Assembly: GCA_002633005.1 (NCBI GenBank)
Contig: NMRA01000158.1
Location: 122,229-186,228 of the forward strand
DNA from: Phoronis australis
Taxonomy: Eukaryota > Phoronida > Phoronidae
Reading direction: 5' to 3'
Length of the DNA stretch: 64,000 bases
Made by a program: the position numbers and the translations under genes. Position 1 is the stretch's first letter. The number at the start of each line of letters is the position of its first letter. The notes beneath the pieces were generated by a model. It worked only from the letters and a program-made list of their open reading frames with translations, was not told the DNA's origin and did no database searches. Below, in pieces: positions 24,256 through 36,700 of the stretch.

Positions 24256-25179
24256 ATGATTTACGAGAGCTGGAAAGCTTCGTAAAAATACTGGAAATGG
24301 ATTGCATATTCAATAGGCATCTTGGCTGTTTTATGGGGACATAGAAGGCAGGTTTGCTGGACTTCAGGCAGGAATTCCGTCTCTTGCTGGTTTGGAACCC
24401 CTACCCCTCTTGCCTCCAGTTTCATTCACCACAATTCACCTCAATTCGCTACCCATTTCAGATACCATCGGGCACGAATGCTTGGGGTGCAGTGAATCAG
24501 TTCCAAATAGCGACTCCACTGTTTCCTAAAACTACTACATTTTTGGGAGTTTTCTACATTGAATTCTCAATATGATTGAAAATAAGTAGGGATCTTTTCA
24601 TGTAATGCGCCTAATTTGAGGACTAAGTCCCTAAATATTTTGACTGAATTAAGAGCTCAGTTTTTAGTTATATTATTATAAAACGTCATAAGTCAAAAGA
24701 TTAGCTCATAATAAAGATAAAATGATAGAAAAATATGAAAACTGTGATCAAAGAAACAAAAAGATGCCTAAAAGATTTACCAACTCAGTTGAGTACAGGC
24801 GGATCCAGGGTGGGGGGTCAAAGGGGTCTGGACCCCCCATTTTCCTTGATTGTAGTGAGATCAACACTAGAATTTTCAAATTGTTGACTTGGGCCACCTT
24901 TCTTAAAAAATCATATCCGATCCCCCCCTTTAAAAAATCCTGGATATGACCAAGCTGGGTCGATATTTGGGACACTTTCAAGTAAATGGGCACAGACACA
25001 AATGCTTGAATCTAGAACGTCTTTAAGATGTGAATTTTCGAAAGAAAGATCTACTAATTTTTCTATTTTATTTTAAAACAAAGTTTGTGTGTTGAAAGCT
25101 TACATAATGAACTGTTAATTAATTGATATTAACACCTAGAATATTGGGAGAAGAAAGCTATCTCTGGCCCCAACCTTTC
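24256..25179. other. Intergenic with a hAT-like MITE remnant
   Basis: At about 24,795-24,950 GGCGGATCCAGGGTGGGGGG opens a block, and a CCCCCCTTTAAAAAATCCTG stretch closes it. This is the G-block/C-block layout seen more clearly at 55,986-56,143. The open frames on both strands here follow that GC-poor inverted structure and are not genes. Confidence 0.4.
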
Positions 25180-25513
25180 AATTGTTTTTTTTAATACATT
25201 TTATTTCTAAATACAATAATATTTACAAACAATAAGATCTTTGCGAATGAAACACAGGCGCACACACACACGCACACACATATCTAAATTATAGAAATTC
25301 ACGGTTGGTCTAAAATAAATAGGCATTGATGTTTTCCCAAAAGGCAGTTTTGCGGGGCTGTATATTCCTTACTTTACAATAATTATACAAGAAACATTGA
25401 AATTGTGAATATCTAGGAATAATCTGGTTTCTAGAACATTTATGGATGAAATACTGGCAAATAGTTAATATGGTATTGATAACTTCAAAATTACATCCAA
25501 AATATGCTGTCAA
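25180..25513 (-). pseudogene. LINE 3' end fragment (L1-like C-terminus)
   Basis: The minus-strand frame at 25,310-25,513 reads FGCNFEVINTILTICQYFIH, then KCSRNQIIPRYSQFQCFLYN, then a stop. It resembles the last residues of the L1-like element on the minus strand at 60.8 kb (NILLFLAKQYIYKERCHKII). The stretch beyond the stop (to about 25,180) is AT-rich, contains a CA microsatellite and looks like a LINE 3' untranslated region. It is short and truncated, so the call rests on this resemblance and on family pattern. Confidence 0.55.
25256..25283. repeat. CA/CG microsatellite
   Basis: An alternating purine-pyrimidine run of (CA)n with CG interruptions, lying in the presumed LINE 3' region. Confidence 0.85.
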
Positions 25514-26008
25514 AATAACATTTCTATCTAAGATTAAATCGTGTTGTGCAGTTACCTTTCAATTGGTTGAGGGGCACCCCCCCGCTCCTATCTCTTCTTC
25601 AGCAGATCCATTTGATGTTTATTACATTCCTGACCCCCATGAACAAAATCCTACAGGTTCGGTACTTGCCCATTCTCCAATTTTCATCTGTTCAGCTCTT
25701 ATTACTGAGTCTCCCTCTTGCTCATGATGTATTCAAGTTTCTCGTAATTTATATTACCTTTGCTGCCCAAATTTTTTCTTGGTTTACTCTATATTTTGCC
25801 TATGTGTATTTTTCCAACAGTGCTCGTGTTTTTTGTTTTCAATATTTTAAACAAAGACACTTCACTGACAATTTTGAATTTGACAAACTAAGATCGGCCA
25901 TAGTGAATGCCTTGCGTACTTCGTCGGCCCACACACACCCGCTAGGTGTCACAACGGTCCATGACACAATAATGGCGGCGGCCTTGGTGAATAGTCTTGT
26001 TAGCGTCT

Positions 26009-29000
26009 TTAGTGATAGATTAAACAGCCTCGATTTCACGAGACCTTTAATACATGGTGAAATGGCTTGCAGCCGTGCCAACTGAATCTGAAATTGCGTG
26101 AAGAGGGTTCTTCTATGAGAAGAAGTAAGCACGACCTTATACAAAGGTAAGGTTTGTGATTATTTTAACGATTATTCCTTGTTTATTCTACTGATGCCTG
26201 TTAACTGAGGTACTCGCCGATGTCGACTTCGCGGCAGTGGCCAGATGGGTTAATCTTTGTTTGTTGTGGTGTGTGTAACGATACTTGACGTAGCACTCCG
26301 GATATTTTCGTACACCGAAGCAGTATCATTGTTTGAATGATTTCTAACAGGTTTATCTGTGACACTTACATCAATCAATGCTGAATGTTTATGCTGTCAA
26401 CTCGATATTGGTTAGTGAGTTAAGATTACAATCCAAGCCGAATGGCAAAGGGTACGTGACAAATATCCATTAGACTATTTGTTTACTCCCTATCCCATGT
26501 CTTCCGGAAATGTATCACACGTTGAAATGGAAATCTATCATGTCTGCTTTTATGTGACCTTTGGTTTTTAGGCTTGAGGGCTTGCACCGGGTACAGGAGA
26601 TATGCATCGCTTCACAGCATTTCCACACACCAGCAGTGCTGCATGGCACAATGTACAAGTCAGTGGCCCTGAAGAAATGTGATTCGAAGTACTAAGTTAC
26701 CATAAGACAATGTGCCAGTGGATTGTTTGTGTATGAAGATGAACTCTGTCTGACTGCTACACAAGTCAGTCTCGTTGGGGGAAATGACGTTCAGTGACTG
26801 CATCGACTGTCTTATTATCAGTAGAAAGCCCGTTAATGTTACACTTTGATGATCGAATAAATGTTTCATAAACAGGCAAGTTTGTCACTAATTATTGAAA
26901 CCACTGTATTTCTTCAGTTTTAAAGAACAATACAGTGCAGTTGTGCTTATTCTTCATAAAGCTGAAATGATTACCAAATACGCTTGGAAATTGTCATTTT
27001 CCTGTTGACTTATAGAAATGTGCAGCGATCAAAATAAAGTGTTCCCTTTGTTTGCATTTGATTTTTGTTTGTGTGTGTAATTATGTTTGGAGCTTTCTTA
27101 AGAAGGCCTTTGAACAATTTTAAGTTTTGTGTTAACCTGTCTATGAACAAAAGTTCCACATGCAAGAAAATTATGTTTTCAATTGTAGCTAGCTGGATAA
27201 GAATCTGCTATGCACAAGATTCGAGAATAAGCAATTATCAGTGTATTTAAAAACAAAATGGCAAAGTGAACAACCACATATATACAAAGAAACAACATTG
27301 TTAAAAACAATTGTAATTTTCCCAATGCAACGCAGTCCATAATCAGGCATATCAAGTGCAGAATTTCTGAATTAGGTTCAATTCTCTCGGGTTATTGCTA
27401 AAGGATTGCTTTTCACTTCGTCCAAAGGTAAAATAGACGATCAGGCGGATGGTTTCAGTCGTTTTCTCTCACCTGTAACAGAATAGTCAGAGAAACATTA
27501 GCAAGTTATAAAAGAAAACACAAGAGAAAATTGCTTTTGTAAGGAAGAACATACTTGACGTTTCATCTTCATGTTTACATGGAGAAACTAATAATCTTTG
27601 TACCCAAGTCTTATTTAAGATCTGAATTAAAATATGTGAAACAGGCTAAAAGTGGTTTAACAATGTGTATTTTTCATGACACCTAAAATGTGCTTCTGAT
27701 CTCAACAAGTAAAATTCATTCTAAGTGTCAATTTTTAGTCCAATGCAATGTTACGACATTTACTGAATACTGCTTATTTATGTTAAATCGGTAACCAATC
27801 TGGTAGTCCTGGGGGTGGGGTCCGCTACAAAATAAGGAAACTCACTCATCTAGAGAATTTTATTGGACATAGCATAGCTTTGAATAGAAACTGCTATGAA
27901 AAGTCACCCTTGACTTCTGCGCGTCACGTACCATACACCTCTTATATTGGGCGCACTGATTCGCCGTAAAATGTAACAATTTCGTAAAATGTAACAACTG
28001 TTACATTTTACGTCATTGTTACATTTTACGTTGCTAAGCCTCTCCTAAAATGTAACAACTTGTTACTTTTTACGTAGTTGTTACATTTCACGTCGAACGC
28101 ACATGCGAGAAATGTACCATTGTTACATTTTACGAAACCCACGTCATATTGCAAAGAAAATGACCACAATCACGAACAAGTGTTATCTGACAGGGCTGGG
28201 GGGTACTGGAGTATTTTTAGACGAGGAGTGCCGCCCGAAAATTTTGAATACCTACCCGTTTAGAGAGTGGGCTCGAACAAAAAAGTGACCCATTTAGAGA
28301 CTAATTTGCGTTAAAATTCACATTTTCGCATGCTTCTGCTCCAGAAATTCAGGAAAGCCGCCTTTTAGATATAGTTTTGTCAAAAATAGCACCATTTTGG
28401 AGAGTATTTTTTCTATGAAAAAACACTCTTTTAGGCTGCACTTTTCGTACACATCTTCTATAGGAATGACACGTGCTGACTCGACATGAATTTGGCTACC
28501 TATTATCATTTTTATTAGTATTACATTACTATCACTATTGTTACTACTATCAATACTATTACTACTATCACTAGTTATCGTTTTCGTTATCGTTATTATT
28601 ATTATTTTCATTGTTATTGTTTTAAAATTCATTTATTGAGGACACAATACATGTTAAGCAAAGTGCTAATACTCATTGTCCTCAAAATCATCTCATTCAT
28701 GGTTCAATATCGTCATCGGGCTTTCCATAGTGGACGGCGAGTGCTGTTCCAAAAGGATTTCAAAGGGGTTCCTATGTTCAGCTTTGATATTGTGAGGCAC
28801 GTCTTGGCAGCTGTGGATGCAGAGTAGGCGTACTTTTTGGAATCGATCAGGCTGAGATTTAAAATCTTGTTTAGGCGTGCACCAACTTCAAAAATTGATT
28901 ATTTCTGAACTATCGGCAAGCACTGTTTTATTTGTTAATATAACTATATCCATCTGTAGTTTGCCAGGAAGAACTGAATTCAGACCGCAATATTGTCTCT

Positions 29001-32000
29001 GACTTGTCGAAAACATTCCTTGCCACGATGATGTGTAAGTGCAAAAATTGTGTTAAGATGAACTCTGGAAACAGACATTTTTCGAGAACTAACGACTAGT
29101 CGGCTGCGGTCACCGGGTCATTAGAATGGCTGGTAACGGACATACAAAACACGCAACGATTTTATGTGGAACGGGCCCCAATATTCTTAGAAAAGCACAA
29201 TAATTTAACAGAATGATTTGAACTGGGTTTCACGGAAAGTGGATTGCATGGGATAAAAACCGCCAACGTCGAAGTCAGCAATGATTGCTATGAGCATTCA
29301 ATGCAATGCATCCGTCAAAAGTATTAATATACCAAATTCCCTTATCTGCGAGCTGAAACACAAAAAGTGGCGCCTCATGAGACACGTGACTTCACGTCCA
29401 TTAATAATAGAATTTCAATCTTTGTACCTATTTATATGTAATTCGAACTAACGACCATTGACCAAATAGCAATTTTAATTCATATTTTATCTTAAAAGAT
29501 AGTAGAAAGAGAAAGTGCATGTTTTTACAGTCTGAAAGGCCGACAGTCAGCTTTCTGGACTATTGCCCCTTTAAACTATCGACCTAGAACAGGTTTGAGC
29601 AAAATGATCATGTCCCTTCAGAGTGCAAAACATTTTCTATTTCTCCTGCTAGGCATTCCATTTTTAGGTATACATGTCACGGTTTGACCTGTTGTTATCT
29701 CCACTATTTCACACAAGCTTGACATCATAGGAACAATGATATTTCTTTGGTTACAATGCCGCCACTTTTAAGCTAGTGGCTCGCCCTTCTCAAAGGTGAT
29801 ATTTTGCTGTTGCTTTGGCAAAATCTGTCAACCCGCCGACAAATAGCGTGCTTTTACTTCCTTCCGCCACAATGTCTTTAAGAAATTGTCAGTCGTAACT
29901 AAGGTGGTAGACAGCACCCGCCGGCATCAGAAACTTTGGTTTTGCTCCTTTTGTGTGAAGCAAGGAAATACTTTTGCGAGTTTATAACAATAACGCGAGA
30001 TTATGTGAGTCTTAACTGTAATGTCAAGGGAAGTGGTGCAAAAGGTTGTTGTTTGGCCTTTTGCCCAATACGGTAGCAGAGTCTATTCTGCTATTTTCTT
30101 CGAGTTTTTAGCCGTTTAGTTCGAAAAATCCCAAACACGAATTGCTGTTATGTCAAATGAAATTCAGATTCGCACTACAATACGTTCTATCGCGTTCTGT
30201 ATTAATTTCGTGCCGTGTATTTTAAACGGGCAAAATATATTCTACACCTATAATTATCACCTCAAAAGGCGCTTACTTTCTTCAGTGATCCTTTCTGCTT
30301 CTAAACATAACTTCGATGAAGCATATGTATGGAATTCAGGTGACTTTGGCGAAGAATTGCAACTCCACTTTGTGGTTACTGTTAACTTAGACCACGCGCG
30401 CGATAACCACAAAGTATTTCAACTGAGTCAGGTGAGTATGAGACAAAGGCGAGTGCGAGACTGAGCGAAGCGCGAGACCTGGCGCGTGACAATATATCAT
30501 GAGAAAATATCAAGTAAAATTTGTAAGATTTGTGTCCCTTGAACTTTTTGCTCGTCAACAGGCTTGATTTCACGTAACTTCTTCAAAATGACGCCCAGCG
30601 AGAGAAACTCTAGCGAACCGTGAGGTTTTCATGATATGTTCAAGTTATTTGTAGACTAAATTGTATCCAGAGTCAGGATATGTGTAAATTTTAACTCCAC
30701 GTGCACATATGAATGTTTCATTTGATTTTATTTGCTGTATTTTGAAGTGAGTAACTTTTTATGGGGATACGCTATCGCCCCTGTGTGCCTGAAGCCGGGT
30801 TGCATGAGTTCCAATTTCACAGCTTCACACAACATAACAAGTTCACTTTTTCTTCGTCCATTCACACACAGTTATTCCACCATCCATCTACCATCTCTTA
30901 AGTTGTGTTAACGTTTTAAGCGTAAAATTCACCATAAGAACTCCAGTAAGATTTAGCGTGTGTAGCAAAGACTCGGAGCAAAACAAGAGCAACATGGCGG
31001 GTTTTGCCCCATTAACGGTGACGTCATATTGACTAACGAGAAACTCGCAAGTGAGCTATTACTGCATTAGCGATGACTCCAAGGCAATAATACACTGGCC
31101 GAAATAAACCAAACTATCTTGGACTAAAACTGGTGTTTTTTCTATCAAATGGCTTCCGAAATTGAATTCTCCATGAAAAAAATTATTGTCGTTCGTTCCT
31201 GAAGAAATACGATAAATATTAGCCAAATACGATATCATTGTTGTTCTTACCAAGGGAAGTGTGTTTACTGTAATGTCGGACACACAATTGGTTTATGAGC
31301 GCCAACAAAAGATTGCAAGAACGCTTTAGCGGTAAAAAACTTGTTACCTGATCCTGTAAACTCTTTTCGTGTGGAGTTGAAACTGTACGCTGTACAATTT
31401 TGACTATACCATAAAACTACTCATGTTAAAAAAACATGAAAAGCACACATCTATATAGTCGACCTGACACATTTTATAGAATTTCATTCACACAATCCGA
31501 GAAAGAAGGCGTAAAGTGTGTCAACGATTTTCCTCCGTGTGACAAATGCCATGCAAACTGATGAAATATGACGTCGCTTCCGTAAAATGTAACAATGCTA
31601 TATTTCTCGCATGTGCATTCGACGTAAATTGTAACAATTTCATAAAATGTAACAACTTGTTACATTTCAGGAGAGGTCTAGCAACGTAAAATGTAACAAT
31701 GACATAAAATGTAACAATTGAAATTGTTACATTTTACGGCGTATCAGCGCACTCCCACCCAGGACAATGTGTGAATATGTGCTGATAGCCTACAAGGCAT
31801 CCGAGTCCCGGGTGAGCTTCTGAAAAGAAACACTTAGTTTCACTCAATAAACCCGTTATTCAGTGGGGTAACTGTTGGGGATAACATCACCGAACGATGT
31901 CGACAGAAACCGATTGCTAAAACTTACCAAGTAACGTTACGTAGTCTCCCAAATGCATATAGAGCACACACGGGGCTTCGGCATCCTCACACTTTTTGTC

Positions 32001-32222
32001 AGTTGGTTGACCCTTTTGACCGCAATTCTCCACGAATGTAGTAACCTTAGGTCTTTTGGGAATTTGTGACCACCTGTCGAAGACTTGCACCGGGGAACGC
32101 GACGACGTATTTTCATAACAATTCCGTCTTTTTACCAGCTGTTTACATGCAGACAGCGACGCGCAATTCAATCATCACTAGTACAGAGCGACAAAGCGAG
32201 GACAATTCTCCGAAAGGCCCCA
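26009..32222 (-). mobile_element. Element A, copy 2 (inverted), split by a foldback element
   Basis: 26,009-27,950 is the reverse complement of Element A copy 1 from its right end inward. Examples are AACAGCCTCGATTTC, AAGTAAGCACGACCTTATAC, AGTACTCGCCGATGTCGACTTCG-type blocks and GGGGGTGGGGTCCGC. 31,753-32,222 is the reverse complement of its left end and finishes in the mutated terminus TTCTCCGAAAGGCCCCATT. The two parts are separated by the inserted element at 27,957-31,746. The low-coordinate end lacks the terminal inverted repeat, with homology starting at TAGTGATAGATTAAACAGCC. Relative to copy 1 about 1,040 bases are missing near 26,615 (GATATGCATCGCTTC joined directly to ACAGCATTTCCACACACC). 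Confidence 0.85.
27957..31746. mobile_element. 3.8-kb foldback element with long repeat-built terminal inverted repeats
   Basis: The ends are TGATTCGCCGTAAAATGTAA (27,957) and TTACATTTTACGGCGTATCA (ending 31,746). The inverted repeats run about 175 bp inward on each side. They are made of the word CGTAAAATGTAACAA in alternating orientation, interrupted by a shared spacer TTGCTA-ACCTCTCCT and by GTCGAACGCACATGCGAGAAAT and its counterpart. The direct duplication GCGCAC flanks both sides (27,951-27,956 and 31,747-31,752). The unoccupied target in Element A copy 1 reads GAGCAC at 13,617-13,622 on the opposite strand. No transposase or other gene is recognised between the arms, so it is non-autonomous. 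About 28,500-28,625 is TTA/TCG low-complexity sequence. Confidence 0.9.
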
Positions 32223-33571
32223 TTCCATGTGTGGGAATCAATGCGCATACTTAGTCGGAAGTTCAGCGATCACATCGCAACTACTTGCACACGCCTTCTA
32301 TGCACTGTGCTTGTTTGGGCTTAGCCACGGAATCGAGGTTTCCTTTATTTTGGTTACTTAGATCACTGCCCGTTTTAATAAATTGCAACTATTCAAGCTA
32401 AAAGTGGTCGCCATACTACGTAACAGTAAACAGAAAGGGGTTTCCCAAATTTCAACCAGTCTTCCCGAGTGAAAGATTGCCAGTTGTTGGCCCCTTCACC
32501 CACTTTTTGCTCAGTTTTAGTTTTTATTAAACCTTTACGCTTAAAAGTAGGAAGTTGAAATCTAGCAACAAATTCAGGTACCCTTCAGACACATTGGATT
32601 TGTAAAAAGTCTCGCTAGTCGACATCCACTTTTCACCTGACTTCTGTAATGTGCAGAGTTTTGGAAGTCTGAATGCATTTTGTTTCTCCCCGGTTCACAG
32701 TAACCGCATGTAAATGATGACGTTGACGTGAAAACGTCTGATTTGGTGTATTTTGCTCATTTTCAAGCTAGCCGGTTGTACTTCCGGTATGTGAAAAAGA
32801 TGGAAAATGTATTTTAGAATCAGTTTCATTAGACTTCGTGCAAGGCTTTTGTCCCAGTATACTGTTCTTATTTTCAGGTTTTGTACATCCTATTGAGCAA
32901 GCTGTTGGAGCTGCCAATACCAAAACTGGTGAGTACCACCTGGGTCGTGATCACGCGAAAATCGCATTCGCGCTCTCATTCTAGAGAGCGCCAACATGAA
33001 AAGTCCAGTATTCGAAAACGGGATCCAAGATCTTTGTTTCAATACAAGTTTAAAGCATCTCAATTGGTAAGACGTGTTTTACCATCACAGGAATTTCAGA
33101 TCTCTGCTATTGTTGCATACGTGACCATTGTTCTACCACTGTGTGGCGTCAATTCTGACAGGTTAAACATTTTTCAATCTTCTTATCTAAACTTCCGATT
33201 ATCACTCAATGATGATCTCGAAGCTTAGAAGGTGGCGTTACTGGGACAACTGTCCAAACACTGTTGCCTTAAGCCTTAGAAAAATAGGTTACAGATGGTT
33301 CCGCAAACCGCGTTTATCGCGAGGACAGGCTAGTGAAAGGTAAATGTTTCGCGAGTAAGCACCGGACGTCAAGAGCAAAATGATCATCACTGACGTGAGT
33401 GAACGGAGAGGGTGAAATGTTGAATTATTAGAGAAAAACCACTGTTTCGATCCGTTTCAAAAAGGGCCACGCTAGTGTCTGCACTTTGGAACGCAGCTCT
33501 GTGTATGTCACGTGGAACCCTTAGCCGTGAACGCCCCCGTGTTGGGCACCACCTGAGTCTCCAAAACTCAC
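32223..33571. other. Unassigned stretch downstream of the PAN-domain gene's last located exon
   Basis: The missing 3' exon of the minus-strand PAN gene should lie here or beyond the transposon block, but I could not place it. On the plus strand, 32,878-32,928 is a short acceptor-to-donor open stretch (VHPIEQAVGAANTKT). It has good splice signals but no partner exon and no recognised family. Confidence 0.35.
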
Positions 33572-33747
33572 CTGCTGCATAATTCCAGTTAGCACACGAT
33601 GATTTTGCGCTGTACAAGAATACGGGATGAGATTTTTTTTCCTCCCATGAGCAAGGAGAATGCATTATGTCAACAACTACTACCCATCCGATGTCTCCTG
33701 GGCAACCACCGTAACTCTTGTTAATGAACCAGCGACGGCCATTACTT
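33572..33747 (-). CDS. PAN gene exon 4: Cys/Trp-rich end of the module
   Basis: Acceptor GTCTTTCAG|A completes the split glycine codon. The exon then reads SNGRRWFINKSYGGCPGDIG, WVVVVDIMHSPCSWEEKK and the closing FLYSAKSSCANWNYAA at the donor GCAGCAG|GTGAGT. The YGGC, PCSWE and NWN landmarks are the conserved C-terminal part of the module as I know it. One base of the next codon is left over, so at least one more exon is needed. Confidence 0.85.
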
Positions 33748-36700
33748 CTGAAAGACATTGGGCTAGTTAATAAACGTCTACACGTGTGGTATTATTTTTA
33801 ATTGAGTAAGAGTTTGAATCTCTTATGTCGCGCTACAGGTGTGAAATTGCGTCTTTGCTCTGTTTACACACTCAGTATGTCACAAAGATTGTTGATGGCG
33901 ACCTCTGTTGGACTTCTTATAGTGTCGGCGATCATACGATGCATTGAAGGTGATTACTATTTAAAACGATTTATTCTTATTAAAAGACACAGGATCAAAA
34001 TTGGGGCCTCCTATATCGATATAAAGGGTCTCGTCCGAAGGCGGCCGAAGAGCGGGTTTTCCTGTAGCAGGCCCTGCTTGAATTAAAGGTGAACAAACTG
34101 CGAAGCTCTTTGTATTAACATAGGGGGGCGCATTTTTATTAATATTTAAGCGTTGCTCCGAAGATGGCCAAAAAGCAAGGCATTCGTTTTGACTGCCTTT
34201 ATGAAGGTCTCCCAACATTGATATAGGGTTGTCACTGTTTGTCCGCCTTTTATCAGGGCATGTTGGCTTTTACAACGGACCCCTATCTTTCGGTCATCTT
34301 TTGATGGGGTCCTCTACAATAGCATAATTGGCCTTGAATTGAGCGGGGCTTCCTATCACAATTTGCAGGCCTCCGTTCTTCAGCTGCCTTTGGACTGGGC
34401 CCCGCAATCACGCTCTGCATTTTTCTACTTTGCTAAGGTGGAGAGCTTGGGCCCCATACCAAGACAGGAGCTACGAAACAGATAAACAAAAAACAAAGTA
34501 AATGGCAGTTGATATGGGTACAGACCCCCAGGAGTGACTTGGAAACAATTAGTTTGATTCTCTAATGTCTGCTGGGAGGCTGTTCCACATGACAGAACAT
34601 GTTTCGTCTACCGTTGACGCATTGGGGGTATACTCGGCATGTAAATAATAGCCAATGTCTTCGAAGTCAAAGACTTCCCGTTACCACATCATGGACCACA
34701 AACGTTATTAAAACCCTCAAACACAAGGTCGTCAGTGTGAGTCCTATCAATTTCAAGTGTTAGTGAGTTTCGGGGTTCTTTGAGCCTTTACAACCTTCCA
34801 GTAAGAGTCCTGCCCGTTATGATAAAATGCCGCAAGTCTACGAAACATGTATAAAATTCCGCAAAATTACTTTATCAGTCTGCTGAAAGTTGTCTGGATA
34901 CATTATTGTTTGGATAAATCTGGGAGCATAGTCCAAAATGAAATAAAATTCTTTCAACTCTGTTGCTTTGTCACTAAGTGGTTTTTGATCATGTGTTTAT
35001 TGTTCGCACGCCACACGTCGCATCTGTATCTGATGAAGGTGGAATTCACACACAACATGTGTCGCATGACTTGCTCAAACACTACTGCTTTTTGCTAAAA
35101 TCGAAACTAATATGGCGTTGTGGCGGCTACTTTTCACTACATAGTTCGTTTTGCCGAGCCGTAGCTCTGGTGTTTCTGGGGGGATTTTTTGTGATTTTTC
35201 CTGTGGATGTCTGGTCATTTCACAGGTTGTCGGTTGTGGGCCATTTCTTTTTCTCCAGAACTCGCCGTTCTAGAGTTATTCAAGATTGACTGCTTTCCAA
35301 TTAAGTTAAGTTTTTGTGCCGTATCTTCGGCATCCCTTGACGAATCTCGTTGAAATTTTGTATATACCATGTTCAGTTTCCACATATTAATAACATATGT
35401 CTTTGTATGTACACCATTCTGGCGTATTGCTCATATTCCCGTGCTGTACAGTCCTGTATCGAAGTGCCTCCGCCTTGTGGGATGAGTTTCAAGATTTCAG
35501 CGGGAACTTGGTTTAAGGTATATCTTTATCAGTTTGACAGAGCTAATACAGAAAGAAAGTCGGCAAACCAATGCTTACATAGCCCGGTGCTGTCATCTGT
35601 CTATGTTCATCTGATAAACTCGTGTAATCCAGCACTTATGGTGGGGCCTCCTATATCAATATCGGGGCCCCACTTCTGGGTCCCGAAATTCACTGTCTTG
35701 CCTATTTCATTCAATAAGAATTTAGAATAAGTCATTTTAAATAAGAAGGTGTTAGACACTCAGTGGAAGTCTGTCCTCTTACACACCATACAACTGCGTT
35801 CCTATCTTCTTTTACCAACCTATTTAAAATGTTCATGTTGTAAGAAACCGACGCTAACACAAATTCTACATCATATCTACTCACCCTCCCGCTATAGACA
35901 TGATATTAGCAGTGGCCGTCGGGCTTAAGTCTGTGAAGGGGCTTTTAGTTAGTCTTGCCTTTGAAAGCCAAGTAAGTTTGCTAGAGCTTGTGCCGTTGAA
36001 CATCAAGGAAAGAACTTCTGAGCCAGATGTATAAAACGACAGAGTTACCTGAACAAGTGATCCACAGCGTTAATTTACGTGTGTAACCAAATGACCTTCT
36101 GCGACCACATATTTGAGAGACTGTTTGTCGCTCTTTTTCGTACTCAAAAATAGTTTCGCGCGACTTTTGTTTTGTCAATTCGGGTATAAAATATATGGCG
36201 AATTTCAGGTTGTGCTTTATTGTGTTGTGGATATTTTTTGATTGTGATGAATGAAGTTTCGCCAAAATGCTTCAAATCATCCCTCGGAGTTTTTTTATAT
36301 CTGCGCATGCGCAAATCTCTGTCCTTACAGCAGAGGTATTTGGACAAGAGGCAGCTATAGACCCAATTCCCGCCGACAGGAGGCGCGTTCCAAAACGAGG
36401 CTCGCTACGATAGCTCTGTTCGCTTATCGGCATAGTTGTATTTCAGTCCGCGTTGCTCCGCGAACGGCTAGAAAAAATACGGAAACTCAACTGTCTGCTT
36501 TACAATCCCTAAAGACGTTGAGATTCGGAAGCGTTGGATAGTTGCAATACGCCGCGACAAAGCAAAATATGTTCGTGTAAAATTAATAAATGTTTTCGAA
36601 AAGTTAGATCATATTTTGTCGCATCTTGGTTGCCAAGCATCATAGTAACGACCGGAGAATGGGCAATCCAGGCTGTGTTTTCATAACTACGGGTTGAAAC

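Noticed and set aside
25546-26144. Opposed open frames of 179 and 101 codons
   Set aside because: They run across the edge of Element A copy 2 and show no domain. The hydrophobic string is low-complexity, and the frames are not kept in Element A copy 1.
27961-28140. CRISPR array (repeated TGTAACAA words)
   Set aside because: Spacing is irregular, orientation alternates, and the words form terminal inverted repeats of a eukaryotic transposon.
32950-32990. Candidate last exon of the PAN gene on the minus strand (SANAIFA then stop)
   Set aside because: It resembles the usual hydrophobic end of the module, but no acceptor gives the required phase: the nearest AG leads at once to a stop.
33876-33948. 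Plus-strand signal-peptide-like start (MSQRLLMATSVGLLIVSAII) followed by AAG|GTGATT
   Set aside because: Attractive, but it lies inside an intron of the well-supported minus-strand gene, the donor is weak and no downstream partner exon was found.
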